From the NCBI RefSeq assembly GCF_041053055.1, contig NZ_CP163443.1, positions 7,113,001-7,177,000 on the forward strand: a stretch of 64,000 bases of DNA, written 5' to 3'. The DNA is from Streptomyces sp. R41 (GTDB lineage: Bacteria; Actinomycetota; Actinomycetes; Streptomycetales; Streptomycetaceae). Below are positions 8,683-17,558 of the stretch, in pieces (positions within the stretch are counted from its first letter, which is position 1; each line of letters begins with the position of its first letter). Position numbers and translations under genes: made by a program. The notes under the pieces are model-generated. The model was not told where the DNA came from. It was given only the letters and a program-made list of their open reading frames with translations, and did no database searches.

Positions 8683-9288
8683 TCAGGTTGCCGGTTGGCC
8701 GACCGCCCGAACGACGAGGTCGACCAGATCGTCCACGAAGCGCGCGTTGGGCAGTTCGCTTTCCGCCAGCAGGCGGTACACCAGCGGCGCCGCCACCAGC
8801 GTGGCGGCCGACCGGATGTCGATGTCGGGCCTCACCTCGCCGCGGGCGATGCCCCGCTGAAGGACGGTGCGCGTCTCGGCCATCATCCGGTCGGTGTATT
8901 CCGCGTACTCTCCCCGCGAACCGCCCTCCTCGGTTGCAGTGGCGATCAGTTCCGCCAGCAGCCGGGCCGTGCCCGGCAGCCGGTACGCCGTCAACCGCGC
9001 GGTCAGTACCTCGCGCAGTTCGGCGCGAATGTCACCGAGGTCCGGCACCGAGAGGGGGCCGATGCGTGTCTCGGCCGCCGCGATGATCAGGGCCTGCTTG
9101 GAGGGCCACCGCCGGTAGATGGCGGGCTTGCTCACCCTGGCACGCGCGGCCACCGCGTCCATCGTGACCGCCTTCACGCCCTGCTCGGTCACCAGCTCGA
9201 TGACCGCCTCAAGGGTGTCGTCCGTGACACGCTCCTGTCGCGGTCGCCCCGGCCCACGTTCGGCCTTCTGTGTCTGTGCGCCGACCAT
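8683..9288 (-). CDS. TetR-family transcriptional regulator
   Basis: The regulator has 201 residues from the ATG at 9288. Its N-terminal HTH is well conserved (AVTMDAVAARARVSKPAIYR followed by RWPSKQAL), after a basic lead-in with GPGRPR. The C-terminus matches the TetR_C group often found beside transporters (RTVLQRGIARGEVRPDIDI). It converges with the MFS gene across a gap of 104 bases, so it is a candidate regulator of the paired operators at 6895 and 7094. No copy of that operator is visible at its own promoter, so the link is only positional. Confidence 0.9.
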   Translation of the reverse strand: MVGAQTQKAERGPGRPRQERVTDDTLEAVIELVTEQGVKAVTMDAVAARARVSKPAIYRRWPSKQALIIAAAETRIGPLSVPDLGDIRAELREVLTARLTAYRLPGTARLLAELIATATEEGGSRGEYAEYTDRMMAETRTVLQRGIARGEVRPDIDIRSAATLVAAPLVYRLLAESELPNARFVDDLVDLVVRAVGQPAT

Positions 9289-9399
9289 GCTCCAGAGAAT
9301 ACGGGGCGCTGAAAAAAACGGACCCGAGACCCTGGGGCAGTGCTTGGTGGGCGATGAGCGGTCGGCTCCGGCCCCGTACGACTTCGCTCCCCCCAGTGG

Positions 9400-10476
9400 C
9401 TTCCTACGTTCTCTTTGTTGCCGATCAGGCTGGTGCGTTGTTCGCGGTCGGCCACGTCCCACAGCCCTCCTCACCGCTGCCAACGGCGAGTGTCTTGCCG
9501 TCCGGGCTGAACGCCACACTGTTGACCGTATTGGCGGGGTCGCCGGGGATCCTGGCGACCTGCCGGCGCTTGGCCACGTCCCACAGTCCCACCTCCCCCC
9601 TGTCCGTGCCGATGGCGAGCAGTTGGCCGTTGGGGCTGAAAGCGAGACAGGGGACCCCGACCACGGTAGTGCCGGATTTTTCGCGCTGGGTGAAGGTGGC
9701 GCGTCGCTTGCGGCTGGCCACACCCCACAGCTGCACCCTGCCGTCCCCGCCGGCGGCGATGGTCCGCACGGGTTCGGGGCAGTCGTCGAGGTCAGGAGCC
9801 TGTTCCAGGATGCGGTACGTCACGCTGTGGTGGCTGCCACCGCCGAAGGCAGGCCGTCCGGTGGCGGCGAAGCGGGCGACGACTCCGAAGGCGAAGACAT
9901 CGACGGCTTCGGTGACGGTCTGCCCCTTGATGTATTCGGGCGCCATATACGCAGGCGTCCCCGTAAGCATCCCCGTGCGGGTCACCGACGTGACGTCCGT
10001 GGCCCGGGCGATGCCGAAGTCGATGACCTTGGGCCCCTCGGGGGTGAGGATGATGTTGGAGGGTTTGAGGTCACGGTGGATCACGTCAGCGGCGTGGATG
10101 GACTGCAAGGCCTCGGCCACATGGGCAATCAGTCCCACAGCCGCGTCGACCGGCAACGGTCCGCATTCGGCCACCGCGTCGTGCAAGGACGGCCCGGGGA
10201 CGTAAGCCGTGGCCAGCCAGGGCTCGTCAGCCCGCAGGTCCGCATCGACCACCGGCACGGTGTAGAGGCCCTGGACCCGCCGGGCCGCGGCCACCTCCTG
10301 CTCGAAACGCTTGCGGAAAACCTGTCGCCCGCATACTCGCGGTGTGCGACCTTGACCGCCACCGCGCTACCGGCCGGAGTACGCCCCAGGTAGACGTGGC
10401 CCATTCCCCCTGCGCCCAGTTACGCCTCCAGCCGATACGGTCCGGCCTCGGTGGGATCACCAGGACCGAGTGGGCG
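9400..10476 (-). pseudogene. Ser/Thr kinase-WD40 protein, multiply broken
   Basis: On the minus strand the remains of a Hanks-type kinase are readable: GPYRLEA, a TAA stop at 10420-10422 where Arg is expected, LGAGGMGHVYLG, AVAVKVAH (catalytic Lys), a frameshift near 10315-10322, then VIHRDLKPSNI, VIDFGIA and TPAYMAPE. The kinase C-lobe ends abruptly after CPEPVR and joins WD40 repeats (GGDGRVQLWGVA, VNSVAFSPDGKTLAVGS), so an internal deletion is likely. Another frameshift near 9460 separates LWDVADREQ from the rest. With at least three lesions the gene cannot make a full kinase. Confidence 0.8.
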
Positions 10477-10718
10477 ATGCGGCGGAGGGGTTGTCGGCCA
10501 CCCCGGCTGTTCCCGTCTGGCGGGCGGAACTGCGGGCGGACCATAGCCCGGTTGGGACATGCCGACTGTCACCCCTCGCTGGTCTGCCACCCACGCCGCG
10601 CCATCCGCTGCCTCACACAGCGCTGGATCTCAGCGGTTCCCCACCATGACCCGTCTCACCGCCCAGGCCCGCGACGCTCCGAGCGAGCAGCGTAAGGGAA
10701 CCCGCCGCGCCCGAACAG

Positions 10719-10818
10719 ACCTGTCCGGTGTCCCGGAGCCGGAGGTCGCCGCCCGCGAGGGCCACTCGGTCGACGTCCTTCTGAAGATCTACGCCAAGTG
10801 CGTCGACGTCCAGAAGAA
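10719..10818 (+). pseudogene. Tyrosine-recombinase C-terminal remnant
   Basis: About 33 codons read SGVPEPEVAAREGHSVDVLL and continue IYAKC, the typical end of actinobacterial phage/AICE integrases (the GHS box before the active-site Tyr in YAKC). No catalytic Arg box is readable upstream in any frame. This is a scar of a lost mobile element, next to the kinase pseudogene. Confidence 0.6.
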
Positions 10819-10924
10819 GCCCCAGAGGCCCGTTCAGATTGCGCTACAAGCTGCGGAGCGCTGCAGTCGTCCGCGTCCGCTGCGGTCAGCGATGCTGTAA
10901 CTCGCCGCCGGCGTCCGTCGGTCG

Positions 10925-11165
10925 CTACCCCGCGTGGGTGCGACGGGCGGTGCCGAAGCGACGCTGGTAGGCAGCGGGACTGATGGACAACTCCCGCGCG
11001 AAGACGCGTCGGAGACTCTCGTAACTCGGGAATCCGGCCAAAGACGCCGCCCGTGTCGCGGTGTGCCCCTGGTCGAGCAGGGCCTTCGCGATGTCGAACC
11101 TGATCGACTCGACGTACCGGGCCGGTGTGGTGGAGGTCTTCTCGGCCGTCTATGTCATCAGTTGC
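10925..11165 (-). pseudogene. AraC-family regulator C-terminal remnant
   Basis: On the minus strand a frame ending at the TAG at 10925-10927 reads TPARYVESIRFDIAKALLDQ, then GFPSYESLRRVFARELSISP and AAYQRRF, the second helix-turn-helix of AraC/GlxA-type regulators. A TAG stop lies about 6 codons before this segment, and no N-terminal domain or first HTH is readable upstream, so only the tail survives. Confidence 0.6.
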
Positions 11166-11670
11166 GCCGCAAGCGCGAGAACAGGGGCCAGTCACCGCGC
11201 ACCGGCAGCCCCCTTGAGGCAGGTGGAACACCTCGCCAGGCAGACGCCGACCCTGCCCGCCTCGCCGCCACGCGCCGAAATCCCCCCAACAGCTCACACG
11301 CCGCCCCACACCTTTCCCTCCCGAAGTGAGCGCCTGGCCAGTAGGAGGGAGGATGGCGTGCTCAGGGGGTGCAGGCCGCGCTGGGAGCCTGTCCTGACCT
11401 GCCGTTTCCCGGCCTGAGGGCGCCCTCGCCCGACACCCCGTCCCACGGTGAACTGCGCTGCGACCTGGGTGAAGCGCGCTCGAAGGCAAGTCCTGACTCA
11501 CATCGGCTGGACTTTCGGGCGGCTCCGAGGCGCGAGATCCTGTTACTCCGACCGTGGACCAGCGAACAAATGCGGGCTGGTGCGCGTCTCACGCGTCGTA
11601 AAGCCCACCTCATGCTCATACGCCCTCAGCGCGACGGGTACCGTCGCGCCTTCCGGAAGGAGGCCGGGCG
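11166..11670. other. Gene-free stretch before the GH3 gene
   Basis: No supported coding region. The last 45 bases hold a hairpin (arms GCGCGACGG at 11629-11637 and CCGTCGCGC at 11641-11649, 3-base loop) and the strong ribosome site GGAAGGAGG for the GH3 gene. Confidence 0.5.
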
Positions 11671-12942
11671 ATGAAGCTCCTGTCGTACCGTGACCGCAGA
11701 AGCGCGACACCACCGCCGCGGCTCCCCGGCCGGGCCAGGAACGCACGAAGACTGAGCACTGCTGCCGCCGTGGCGGCGATGCTCCTGGCGGGCTGTGGCA
11801 CGAGCACCCCCAAGGCGGCCCCGCACTCCAGTGGTCCCGGCGTGTCCCCCGCCCCGCCCGCCACGCCTTCCCCCTCCGCTTCGTCCGTCGCTCCGGACCT
11901 CACCGCCGCCACCGCGTGCACCAACAGCTCAAAGTTGGCCGGGTGGTCGAACCGCCGGCTGGCCATGTTGACCATCGCCGTCCCGGTGTCGGAGACCTCG
12001 GTGTCCGACGTCACCTCCGAGGTGAGCGCCGGTGCGGGCGGTGTGCTGCTGTTCGGCAGTAAGGCGCCGTCCGACCTCGGCTCCCGGCTGACCGCCCTGA
12101 AGTCCCATGTACCCGGCCACCTGGGCCTGCTGGTGATGACCGACGAGGAGGGCGGCGGCATCCAGCGCATGGCGAACCTCGTCGGATCCCTGCCCTGGCC
12201 CGCATACATGGGCACACACTGGACCCCGGCCCAGATCCAGCAGAACGTCACGAAGGTCGCCACCAAGATGGCGGCCGCCCAGGTCAACATGGACCTCGCG
12301 CCGGTGGTCGACGTAGACGGCAGGAACGTGGCCCCCAGTCGGACCAACCCCGACGGATGGCGGTCCTTCAGCGGCAGCACCTCGGTGGTCTCCAAGGACG
12401 GTGTCGCGTACATGAACGGGTTGCGCGCCGGACACGTGATACCTGTCGTCAAGCACTTCCCGGGCCTTGGCGGCTCCAGCTACAACTCCGACTTCGGCCC
12501 CGCCCACACCCTGCCCTGGTCCACCCTGCAAAAGGTGGGCATCCCGCCGTTCACAGCGGCCATCAAGGCCGGTGCCCCGGCCATCATGGTCTCCAACAAC
12601 ATCGTGCCGGGCCTGGGCACCAATCCGGCGAGCCTGTCACCCACCGCCATCAGCTACGAGCTGCGCGGCAAGCTGGGATTCAAGGGGCTGGTGGTCACCG
12701 ACTCGCTCAGCGCCAAGGCGATCTCCGCCGCCGGCTTCAGCGTCCCCGCCGCCGCCGTCCAGGCCCTGCGCTCCGGCGCCGACATGGTCATGTTCGACCT
12801 GGGGAGCAACGTCAGCTCCCAAACGTCCTCGATCGCCACGGCGATCACCAACGCGGTGGCCGGCGGACACCTCGCCCGCAGCCGCCTCATCGACGCGGCG
12901 GGGCACGTCCTGGCCGTCCGGCACGTGAATCTCTGCTCCTGA
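11671..12942 (+). CDS. GH3-family beta-N-acetylhexosaminidase-like lipoprotein
   Basis: The 423-residue exported lipoprotein has a basic leader, a hydrophobic stretch and the lipobox LLAGC, followed by a Ser/Pro-rich linker. The rest is a single GH3 N-terminal TIM barrel: MTDEEGGGIQRM, the KHFPG substrate-binding motif, and VVTDSLSA with the likely nucleophile Asp. Single-domain GH3 enzymes usually remove N-acetylglucosamine from muropeptides or chitin oligomers. The segment after KHFPG (GLGGSSYNSDFG) lacks the usual HGD...DSH pattern of NagZ, so catalysis could differ. It has a strong ribosome site and is monocistronic. Confidence 0.85.
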   Translation: MKLLSYRDRRSATPPPRLPGRARNARRLSTAAAVAAMLLAGCGTSTPKAAPHSSGPGVSPAPPATPSPSASSVAPDLTAATACTNSSKLAGWSNRRLAMLTIAVPVSETSVSDVTSEVSAGAGGVLLFGSKAPSDLGSRLTALKSHVPGHLGLLVMTDEEGGGIQRMANLVGSLPWPAYMGTHWTPAQIQQNVTKVATKMAAAQVNMDLAPVVDVDGRNVAPSRTNPDGWRSFSGSTSVVSKDGVAYMNGLRAGHVIPVVKHFPGLGGSSYNSDFGPAHTLPWSTLQKVGIPPFTAAIKAGAPAIMVSNNIVPGLGTNPASLSPTAISYELRGKLGFKGLVVTDSLSAKAISAAGFSVPAAAVQALRSGADMVMFDLGSNVSSQTSSIATAITNAVAGGHLARSRLIDAAGHVLAVRHVNLCS

Positions 12943-13092
12943 GCGCGAGCGGAGCGCAAGGAGCTCTTGGCTCACCCGACTGCCCAGTGGGAGGCGCCCC
13001 TTGATGCCCCACAGGTGTGCGTGGTTGTCCCGCCGGTGTACGCAGGCGTTGTCACGCAGTCAGACACGCCCACGGCAGGCGTGGCACGAGCT

Positions 13093-13434
13093 TCAGTCGC
13101 CCGCGAACCACAAGTAACTGCCTGGGGTGGCCGCGCAATGCTCCAGCATCGTTGCGAGGTCGTCCAGTGCGGCGAGCTGACGCTCATCACCGCATCGTTG
13201 CCTTAGATCGTGGACCCCCCGGAGGGCGGCGGCGGACTCCTGCTCGTTCATCAACGTATCCCCGTACGGATCGACGGCAGTGAGCCTCCCGGATACTCCA
13301 AGGAGCTGGAGCGAGCCGAGTGCATCGGACAGCGCGTCGCCGTGCCCGTAGGAACCCCGCAGGAGTGTGGCGCGGGACCTGCGCCAGTTGTTGAAGGCCG
13401 GCCGTGATGAGTGCAGCTCCAGATCAATCCCCAC
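13093..13434 (-). CDS. Hypothetical protein
   Basis: The frame has 113 codons starting at the GTG at 13434 and ending near LWFAGD. Codon bias is compatible with a real gene and no better frame overlaps it. I recognise no domain; the predicted protein is soluble and mixed charge, with a helical, Leu/Ala-rich C-terminal half (ALDDLATMLEH). There is no clear ribosome site, so the start is uncertain and the frame may be spurious or a fragment. Confidence 0.45.
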   Translation of the reverse strand: MGIDLELHSSRPAFNNWRRSRATLLRGSYGHGDALSDALGSLQLLGVSGRLTAVDPYGDTLMNEQESAAALRGVHDLRQRCGDERQLAALDDLATMLEHCAATPGSYLWFAGD

Positions 13435-13533
13435 GCTTCATGATGCACACGCTGTGCTGCTGCACAGCCACAACTGACCGACGGCGGCCGTGACGGCGGT
13501 GTCCGCCGCTGTCCGTGGGGATAGCCTCTAGCC

Positions 13534-14001
13534 ATGCCGCGCTTCGAGATCACACCGATAGGTACGGTCCGGAACGACAGGACGGATGTCCAGCACACGG
13601 ACAACTGGGGTGCCGTCCGCAGCACGATCACCATCGACGAGCGCTTCGGCGAGGCGTGCCTCCAGGGTCTGGAGGGCTTCTCCCACGTGGAGGTCCTCTT
13701 CATCTTCGACCAGTTCCCGGAACACGACGATTACCGCGAACCCCGCCCCTACCGCGGCCGCTCCGACCTCCCGTCCGTTGGCGTATTCGCCGGCCGCGGC
13801 CCCCGCAGACCGAATCGCATCGGGGTAACGAGCTGCTCTATCGAATCCGTCCACGGCCGCGAATTGACGGTGGTGGGCCTCGACGCGGTCTCGGGCACCC
13901 CGGTCATCGATCTGAAGCCGACGATGGCGGAGTTCCGCGCGGTGAACATCAAGCAGCCGGAATGGGTCAGCCGCCTGATGTCGGAGTACTTCCAGCCGTA
14001 A
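13534..14001 (+). CDS. trmO: tRNA (N6-threonylcarbamoyladenosine37-N6)-methyltransferase TrmO-like
   Basis: The 155-residue protein belongs to the TrmO/TsaA (UPF0066) family, which uses S-adenosylmethionine to methylate t6A37 in tRNAs decoding ACY. Signatures are IGTVRNDR at the N-terminus and GVFAGRGPRRPNRIGVTSC, the SAM-binding region. It is shorter than E. coli TrmO and lacks the C-terminal extension, as in many actinobacterial homologues. This supports a catalytic core but leaves the exact substrate unproven. It stands alone between the hypothetical gene and a NERD pseudogene. Confidence 0.8.
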   Translation: MPRFEITPIGTVRNDRTDVQHTDNWGAVRSTITIDERFGEACLQGLEGFSHVEVLFIFDQFPEHDDYREPRPYRGRSDLPSVGVFAGRGPRRPNRIGVTSCSIESVHGRELTVVGLDAVSGTPVIDLKPTMAEFRAVNIKQPEWVSRLMSEYFQP

Positions 14002-14149
14002 GCAGGGCCTGGGGGCATGCTGTTGATCGGGCCGCGCTACGCGGTGATCGGCTCATGGCCACCGGCCCTATCCACATGTGGGCGCGCGTCGGCGCAGCGC
14101 GGGCGGAGCGGGACGGAGGCAGGAGCGGCGCCCGCAGCGGAGCCGGGAA

Positions 14150-14679
14150 GCGCGTGGTGGACTTACGTGGGAGGGATGTTGTGCACGCTACGCCGAAGGA
14201 CTTGGCCTCGAATCAGCCGGGGGATGCTGAGCGTGTGACTGGCCGCCGGCTCAACGGACTTACACGCCACGGGTGGTACGTGCTGCGTGCTGTCCAGTGG
14301 GGGAGCGGCGCCGACACTGATCACCTGGCGATCGGGCCGCGGGGGTTTTCACTGTCAACTCCAAGCGCCACAAGGGGAAGGCAGTTTGGTCTGGCAACAC
14401 GGCCATCACGGTCAATCGTGCACCCACTCGCCACATAGCCATCAGCCGGCATGAGGCTCGACATGCCTCGCGAGCCCTGTCCAGGCAATGTGGCACGGAC
14501 GTGCCTGTGCGCCCGGTGATCGCTGTGGTCCACGCGGCCAAGCCGTGCCTCCCGTCATGGTCCTGTCGGCCGATCAAGTTGATGGGACGCTGTCCGGACT
14601 CTCGCCCACTCTCTCCAGAGACCGGATCGAGCGCATTTACGCAGCGGCGCGCAGCTCCCGGACATGGGCGCAGGAGTGA
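14150..14679 (+). pseudogene. NERD-domain (nuclease-related) protein, frameshifted
   Basis: Three consecutive frames join into one NERD-like protein. The first is GRRLNGLTRHGWYVLRAVQW, then GADTDHLAIGPRG. The frame shifts near 14345 to VFTVNSKRHKGKAVW and ISRHEARHASRAL. It shifts again near 14540-14560 to VLSADQVDGTLSGLSPTLS, ending WAQE and a stop at 14679. The order of motifs matches NERD proteins (DIDHVVIGPxGVFxxxTK). At least two frameshifts make it non-functional unless the sequence contains errors. Confidence 0.65.
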
Positions 14680-14690
14680 TCGCGCCTGGC

Positions 14691-15242
14691 TCAACCCGAC
14701 GGCGTGACCGAGGACCACTCGCCGAACCACTGCTCGGCGCCGTACTCCTCGAACCGCTCCACCTCGGTGAACCCCAGCTTCGCCGCGAGGCGCATCGAGC
14801 GGGCGTTGGCGGTCTGGGTGGTGAGCACCACCGGCTCGCCAGGAAGCGCGCCGGCGAACCAGTCGAGTGCCGCTGCGCACGCCTCGGCGGCGTACCCGTA
14901 CCCCCACGCCTCCGGCAGGAACATGTAGCCGAGCTCGGCCTCGCCGCCCTCCGGCCGGACGTGACCCGGACGCTCCGCGTCGCGCCGATCGAGCAGCTGG
15001 ATGAAGCCGATCATCGCCCCGTCGAGTTCGACCACGAAAAAGCCAGGGCGCCGCCCAGGCACCTCAGGCACCACGCGCTCGAGCTCGTCACGCGGTCGAG
15101 CGCCACCGACATAGGTTCCCACCTCCGGCGAGGCGGACAGCTCGATGCACACCGCACGGTCCCGCGCCTCGGACTCACGGAGCACGAGCCGCTCGGTCTT
15201 GATCGGGGCAGGTGGCCAGGCGACGGGTCCGAGTCCAGTCAT
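14691..15242 (-). CDS. GNAT-family N-acetyltransferase
   Basis: The 183-residue enzyme starts at the ATG at 15242. It has the RimJ/RimL-type pattern: TERLVLRESEARD at the N-terminus, GFIQLLDRRD on strands 2-3, the acetyl-CoA motif region GYMFLPEAWGYGYAAEA, and ARSMRLAAKLGF near the end. Relatives acetylate ribosomal-protein N-termini, amino acids or small molecules; the substrate here is unknown. It converges on the NERD pseudogene and is followed upstream by the first displaced tRNA-Arg segment. Confidence 0.85.
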   Translation of the reverse strand: MTGLGPVAWPPAPIKTERLVLRESEARDRAVCIELSASPEVGTYVGGARPRDELERVVPEVPGRRPGFFVVELDGAMIGFIQLLDRRDAERPGHVRPEGGEAELGYMFLPEAWGYGYAAEACAAALDWFAGALPGEPVVLTTQTANARSMRLAAKLGFTEVERFEEYGAEQWFGEWSSVTPSG

Positions 15243-15363
15243 GGCGGGCAACCTAGCGCACGCCCGTGAGAGTGATCCGAAAGAGAAGGCCCAGCGCGCC
15301 AGTACCTTGAGGTTCCTGAAACTCACTCGCTGCTCACTCGCGAGCAGTGCGTGACGACGACAA

Positions 15364-15396
15364 AGAGCCGGACCCAGTAGGACTGGGTCCGGCTCT
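15364..15396 (-). terminator. Perfect 15-bp hairpin beside the first displaced att copy
   Basis: Arms AGAGCCGGACCCAGT (15364-15378) and ACTGGGTCCGGCTCT (15382-15396) pair perfectly around AGG. It lies 55 bases beyond the 3' end of the displaced tRNA segment. A diverged copy sits at the same distance from the second segment. Confidence 0.75.
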
Positions 15397-15450
15397 CGAT
15401 GTCTGGCACTTTGGCTGGTCAGCGGGTTGATCACGCTGGTCCGGCTTCTG

Positions 15451-15490
15451 TGCCCCCGGCAGGGTTCGAACCTGCGCACACGGCTCCGGA
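15451..15490 (-). repeat. Displaced tRNA-Arg(CCG) 3' half, att-like copy 1
   Basis: Forty bases match the 3' half of the tRNA-Arg(CCG) at 23662-23733 (discriminator, acceptor, T-arm, variable region and anticodon arm) with one difference in the T-arm. Similarity stops in the anticodon loop. This is the expected footprint of a site-specific integrase using the tRNA as attachment site. A TCAAAGGC/GCCTTTGA inverted repeat lies just beyond the junction at 15502-15524. Confidence 0.75.
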
Positions 15491-15768
15491 GTGTTGCGCT
15501 GTCAAAGGCCGATATAGCCTTTGACCTGCAACGGAAAGCCACCGAGGTTGTACGGTGGCCCTGGTTGTGTCGCAGGTGTGTCGGATGACGGCTGAGCGGC
15601 CCCTGGACACCCCGACCGTCGAAACGAGCCCACCCTGACCGCGAGACGGCGGTCCGAACGGCTTTCGCGCTCCTGGAACGGGGCTGGCCCAAAGGCCCGG
15701 AGCCCGACCCCCAGACCGCACGGCCGACCGTGGACAGCGGGTAATTGCTGGTGGCGAATGGCTGGTCA

Positions 15769-16461
15769 TCAATCCAGACTCGGGGACGCGGGAACCCGAA
15801 CGGCGGCCTGAAGGCAGTGAACGACCCGCCGATGCGTGTCCCCGACCTGGTCCGTGGCGTCCACCTGGATCAGGAGATCCTCGATCTCGGCCATGGCCCG
15901 ACGGGTGAAGAGGGCGAGTATCCCTTGCTTCTGACTGGAGTTGGACAGCGGAAAGGACGGCCCGAGCACGCGCAGCGAGTAGTCCTCCCCGTGCACCAGC
16001 CCCGCCTCGCCAAGCACGGACACGGCGTCGTCCCGGGACATCCAAGCGGACGCGGCCACCCGGGCACCCTGCTGCCGGTCGCCCCGGAGGACAACCCGGT
16101 ACTTCGGATCGTGGAACTGCGCCGCCGCCCCCGCTCCGTTGACCAGCCGGACCATCCAGGCGAGCGGTTCGGAGAGCTCGGACACCTCAACGACGTATCC
16201 CACCCAGCCGATCATCGGCCGTACGGCGGAGGCGTATTGGGCCCGCGCGAAGATGAGCCCGGCGGTGACGGTGGTGGCGGTGGTGGCGGACTGGACATCG
16301 AGCAGTTCGAGCTTCCAGGGCCAGGAGTCCCGAGCCGAAGCCGGCACGTTGACCCGCACGACGCTCCACACGAGCACCAACGTGGTCAGACCAAGAAGGA
16401 TGACCGGAACCTTGAAGAGAGCCGTGTTCCGAAGCACCCGCCGCTGCGGCTCGTTGTCCAT
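15769..16461 (-). CDS. Membrane protein of unknown function
   Basis: The protein has 230 residues from the ATG at 16461, with AGGAG 5 bases upstream. The N-terminus is basic, then a long hydrophobic segment (VPVILLGLTTLVLVWSVV) and a second, weaker one (SATTATTVTAGLIFA), followed by a soluble C-terminal domain of about 150 residues. I do not recognise the soluble domain. It lies between the two displaced tRNA-Arg segments and is therefore probably island cargo. Confidence 0.75.
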   Translation of the reverse strand: MDNEPQRRVLRNTALFKVPVILLGLTTLVLVWSVVRVNVPASARDSWPWKLELLDVQSATTATTVTAGLIFARAQYASAVRPMIGWVGYVVEVSELSEPLAWMVRLVNGAGAAAQFHDPKYRVVLRGDRQQGARVAASAWMSRDDAVSVLGEAGLVHGEDYSLRVLGPSFPLSNSSQKQGILALFTRRAMAEIEDLLIQVDATDQVGDTHRRVVHCLQAAVRVPASPSLD

Positions 16462-16620
16462 GCCTCTCCTGCCCCTGGGGAGATCACTGACGCGAGCGTC
16501 GATGGTAGGGGGCGGGGTGTGGGTGCGAAAGGGGGCGGTTGCGGGTGGGGGAGCCCGTATGTCATGCCAAGGAACTGATAGTCCGCGCGGACGCGCTGGC
16601 CGTTCACCGCCGCGCTCCAA

Positions 16621-16725
16621 TCAGTGCGGGCGCTCCTTGGTCAGCTGCTTCGCAGCCGTGGCGGTCTGCTCGCTCAGCGGCCCCGAGGCCACCACGGCGT
16701 GGCTGTAGCCGTTGGCGGGAGGCAT
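16621..16725 (-). pseudogene. Possible RidA-family N-terminal fragment
   Basis: The 34-codon frame opens with MPPANGYSHAVVASGPL, like the start of RidA/YjgF enamine deaminases, then jumps to SEQTATAAKQLTKERPH and a stop. No RidA core is present. It may be a deletion remnant; the match is short. Confidence 0.3.
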
Positions 16726-16760
16726 GCCTCGGGGCGTACGAGGTGGCGCATCGTCACGTC

Positions 16761-17558
16761 CTACTCATCCGGGTCCCACGCGCGGAGCAGGTCGAACAAA
16801 CCTGCGTCTCCCTCGATCTGCAGGGAGTCCGCCGGGATACGGTCGTACACGAAGAGAACCAGCTCACTGGCCGTGCCGCGAACGGAGACGCCAGCCGCGT
16901 TCGGGCCCTCGTCGGCAGCGGCGACAGGCGTCGTGCCGGGCGCGGAGATACGGGTGGAGCGTGCGCCGTCGCCGTCGACCGTGAGGCGCCAGGAGTGACC
17001 CTCGGTGGCGTGGAAGTCGAAGGCAGTGGGCTTGTGCGGCCAGGCACTCGTCGTTCCGACGCAGGTGGACAGGAACTCCTCGACACCGTCGAGTGCCACC
17101 TCATCCGGCAGCGGCTCCGGGGCACCCACAGTGACCTGGGCGTCGTAGGTGTGCACCGCGATCTGCTGGAGCTGGTGCCGGGCGACGGCGCCACAGGTCT
17201 GCGGTGATTGGGACGCACCCCACCACGTCCAGCAACCGCGATCCGGGCCGGCCTCCCGCAGTGCGTCCAGCAACTCCTGCGTCGACGCGGCCAACCAGGC
17301 CGGCACGGCCTCGCGCTCCCGAGGCGCAGCCGGGGCGCCCTCCGCTGCGGACTTGGCCGGAGCAGGCCCTGCGGCGACGGTGGCGGCCCAGTCGCGGCGC
17401 CCCTCGCCGATGTGCTGCGCGAGATCGAACAGCGTCCACTCGGGGCAGGTCGGCACCTGTACGTCGAGGCTGGGCGCGGAGGCGACCGCGGCGCGGAAGG
17501 CGGTCGACCGTTCGTCGATCAGTCGCAGCAGAACGGGGAACTCAAGTGTCGTTGTCAC
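16761..17558 (-). CDS. Maleylpyruvate-isomerase-family (mycothiol-dependent, DinB-like) protein
   Basis: The 265-residue protein has the MDMPI_N/DinB_2 four-helix signature VPTCPEWTLFDLAQHIGEGR with a metal-type His, then HQLQQIAVHTYDAQV, and a C-terminal domain with SELVLFVYDRIP. Actinobacterial members use mycothiol or act on unknown substrates. The Glu usually found four residues before the second metal His is Gln here (QIAVH), so metal binding may be altered. The gene is monocistronic inside the tRNA-Arg island. The function cannot be read from context. Confidence 0.8.
   Translation of the reverse strand: MTTTLEFPVLLRLIDERSTAFRAAVASAPSLDVQVPTCPEWTLFDLAQHIGEGRRDWAATVAAGPAPAKSAAEGAPAAPREREAVPAWLAASTQELLDALREAGPDRGCWTWWGASQSPQTCGAVARHQLQQIAVHTYDAQVTVGAPEPLPDEVALDGVEEFLSTCVGTTSAWPHKPTAFDFHATEGHSWRLTVDGDGARSTRISAPGTTPVAAADEGPNAAGVSVRGTASELVLFVYDRIPADSLQIEGDAGLFDLLRAWDPDE

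Noticed and set aside
15451..15490. A functional second tRNA-Arg gene
   Set aside because: Only the 3' half matches; the D-arm, 5' acceptor strand and full anticodon loop are missing. The same applies to 17951-17989.
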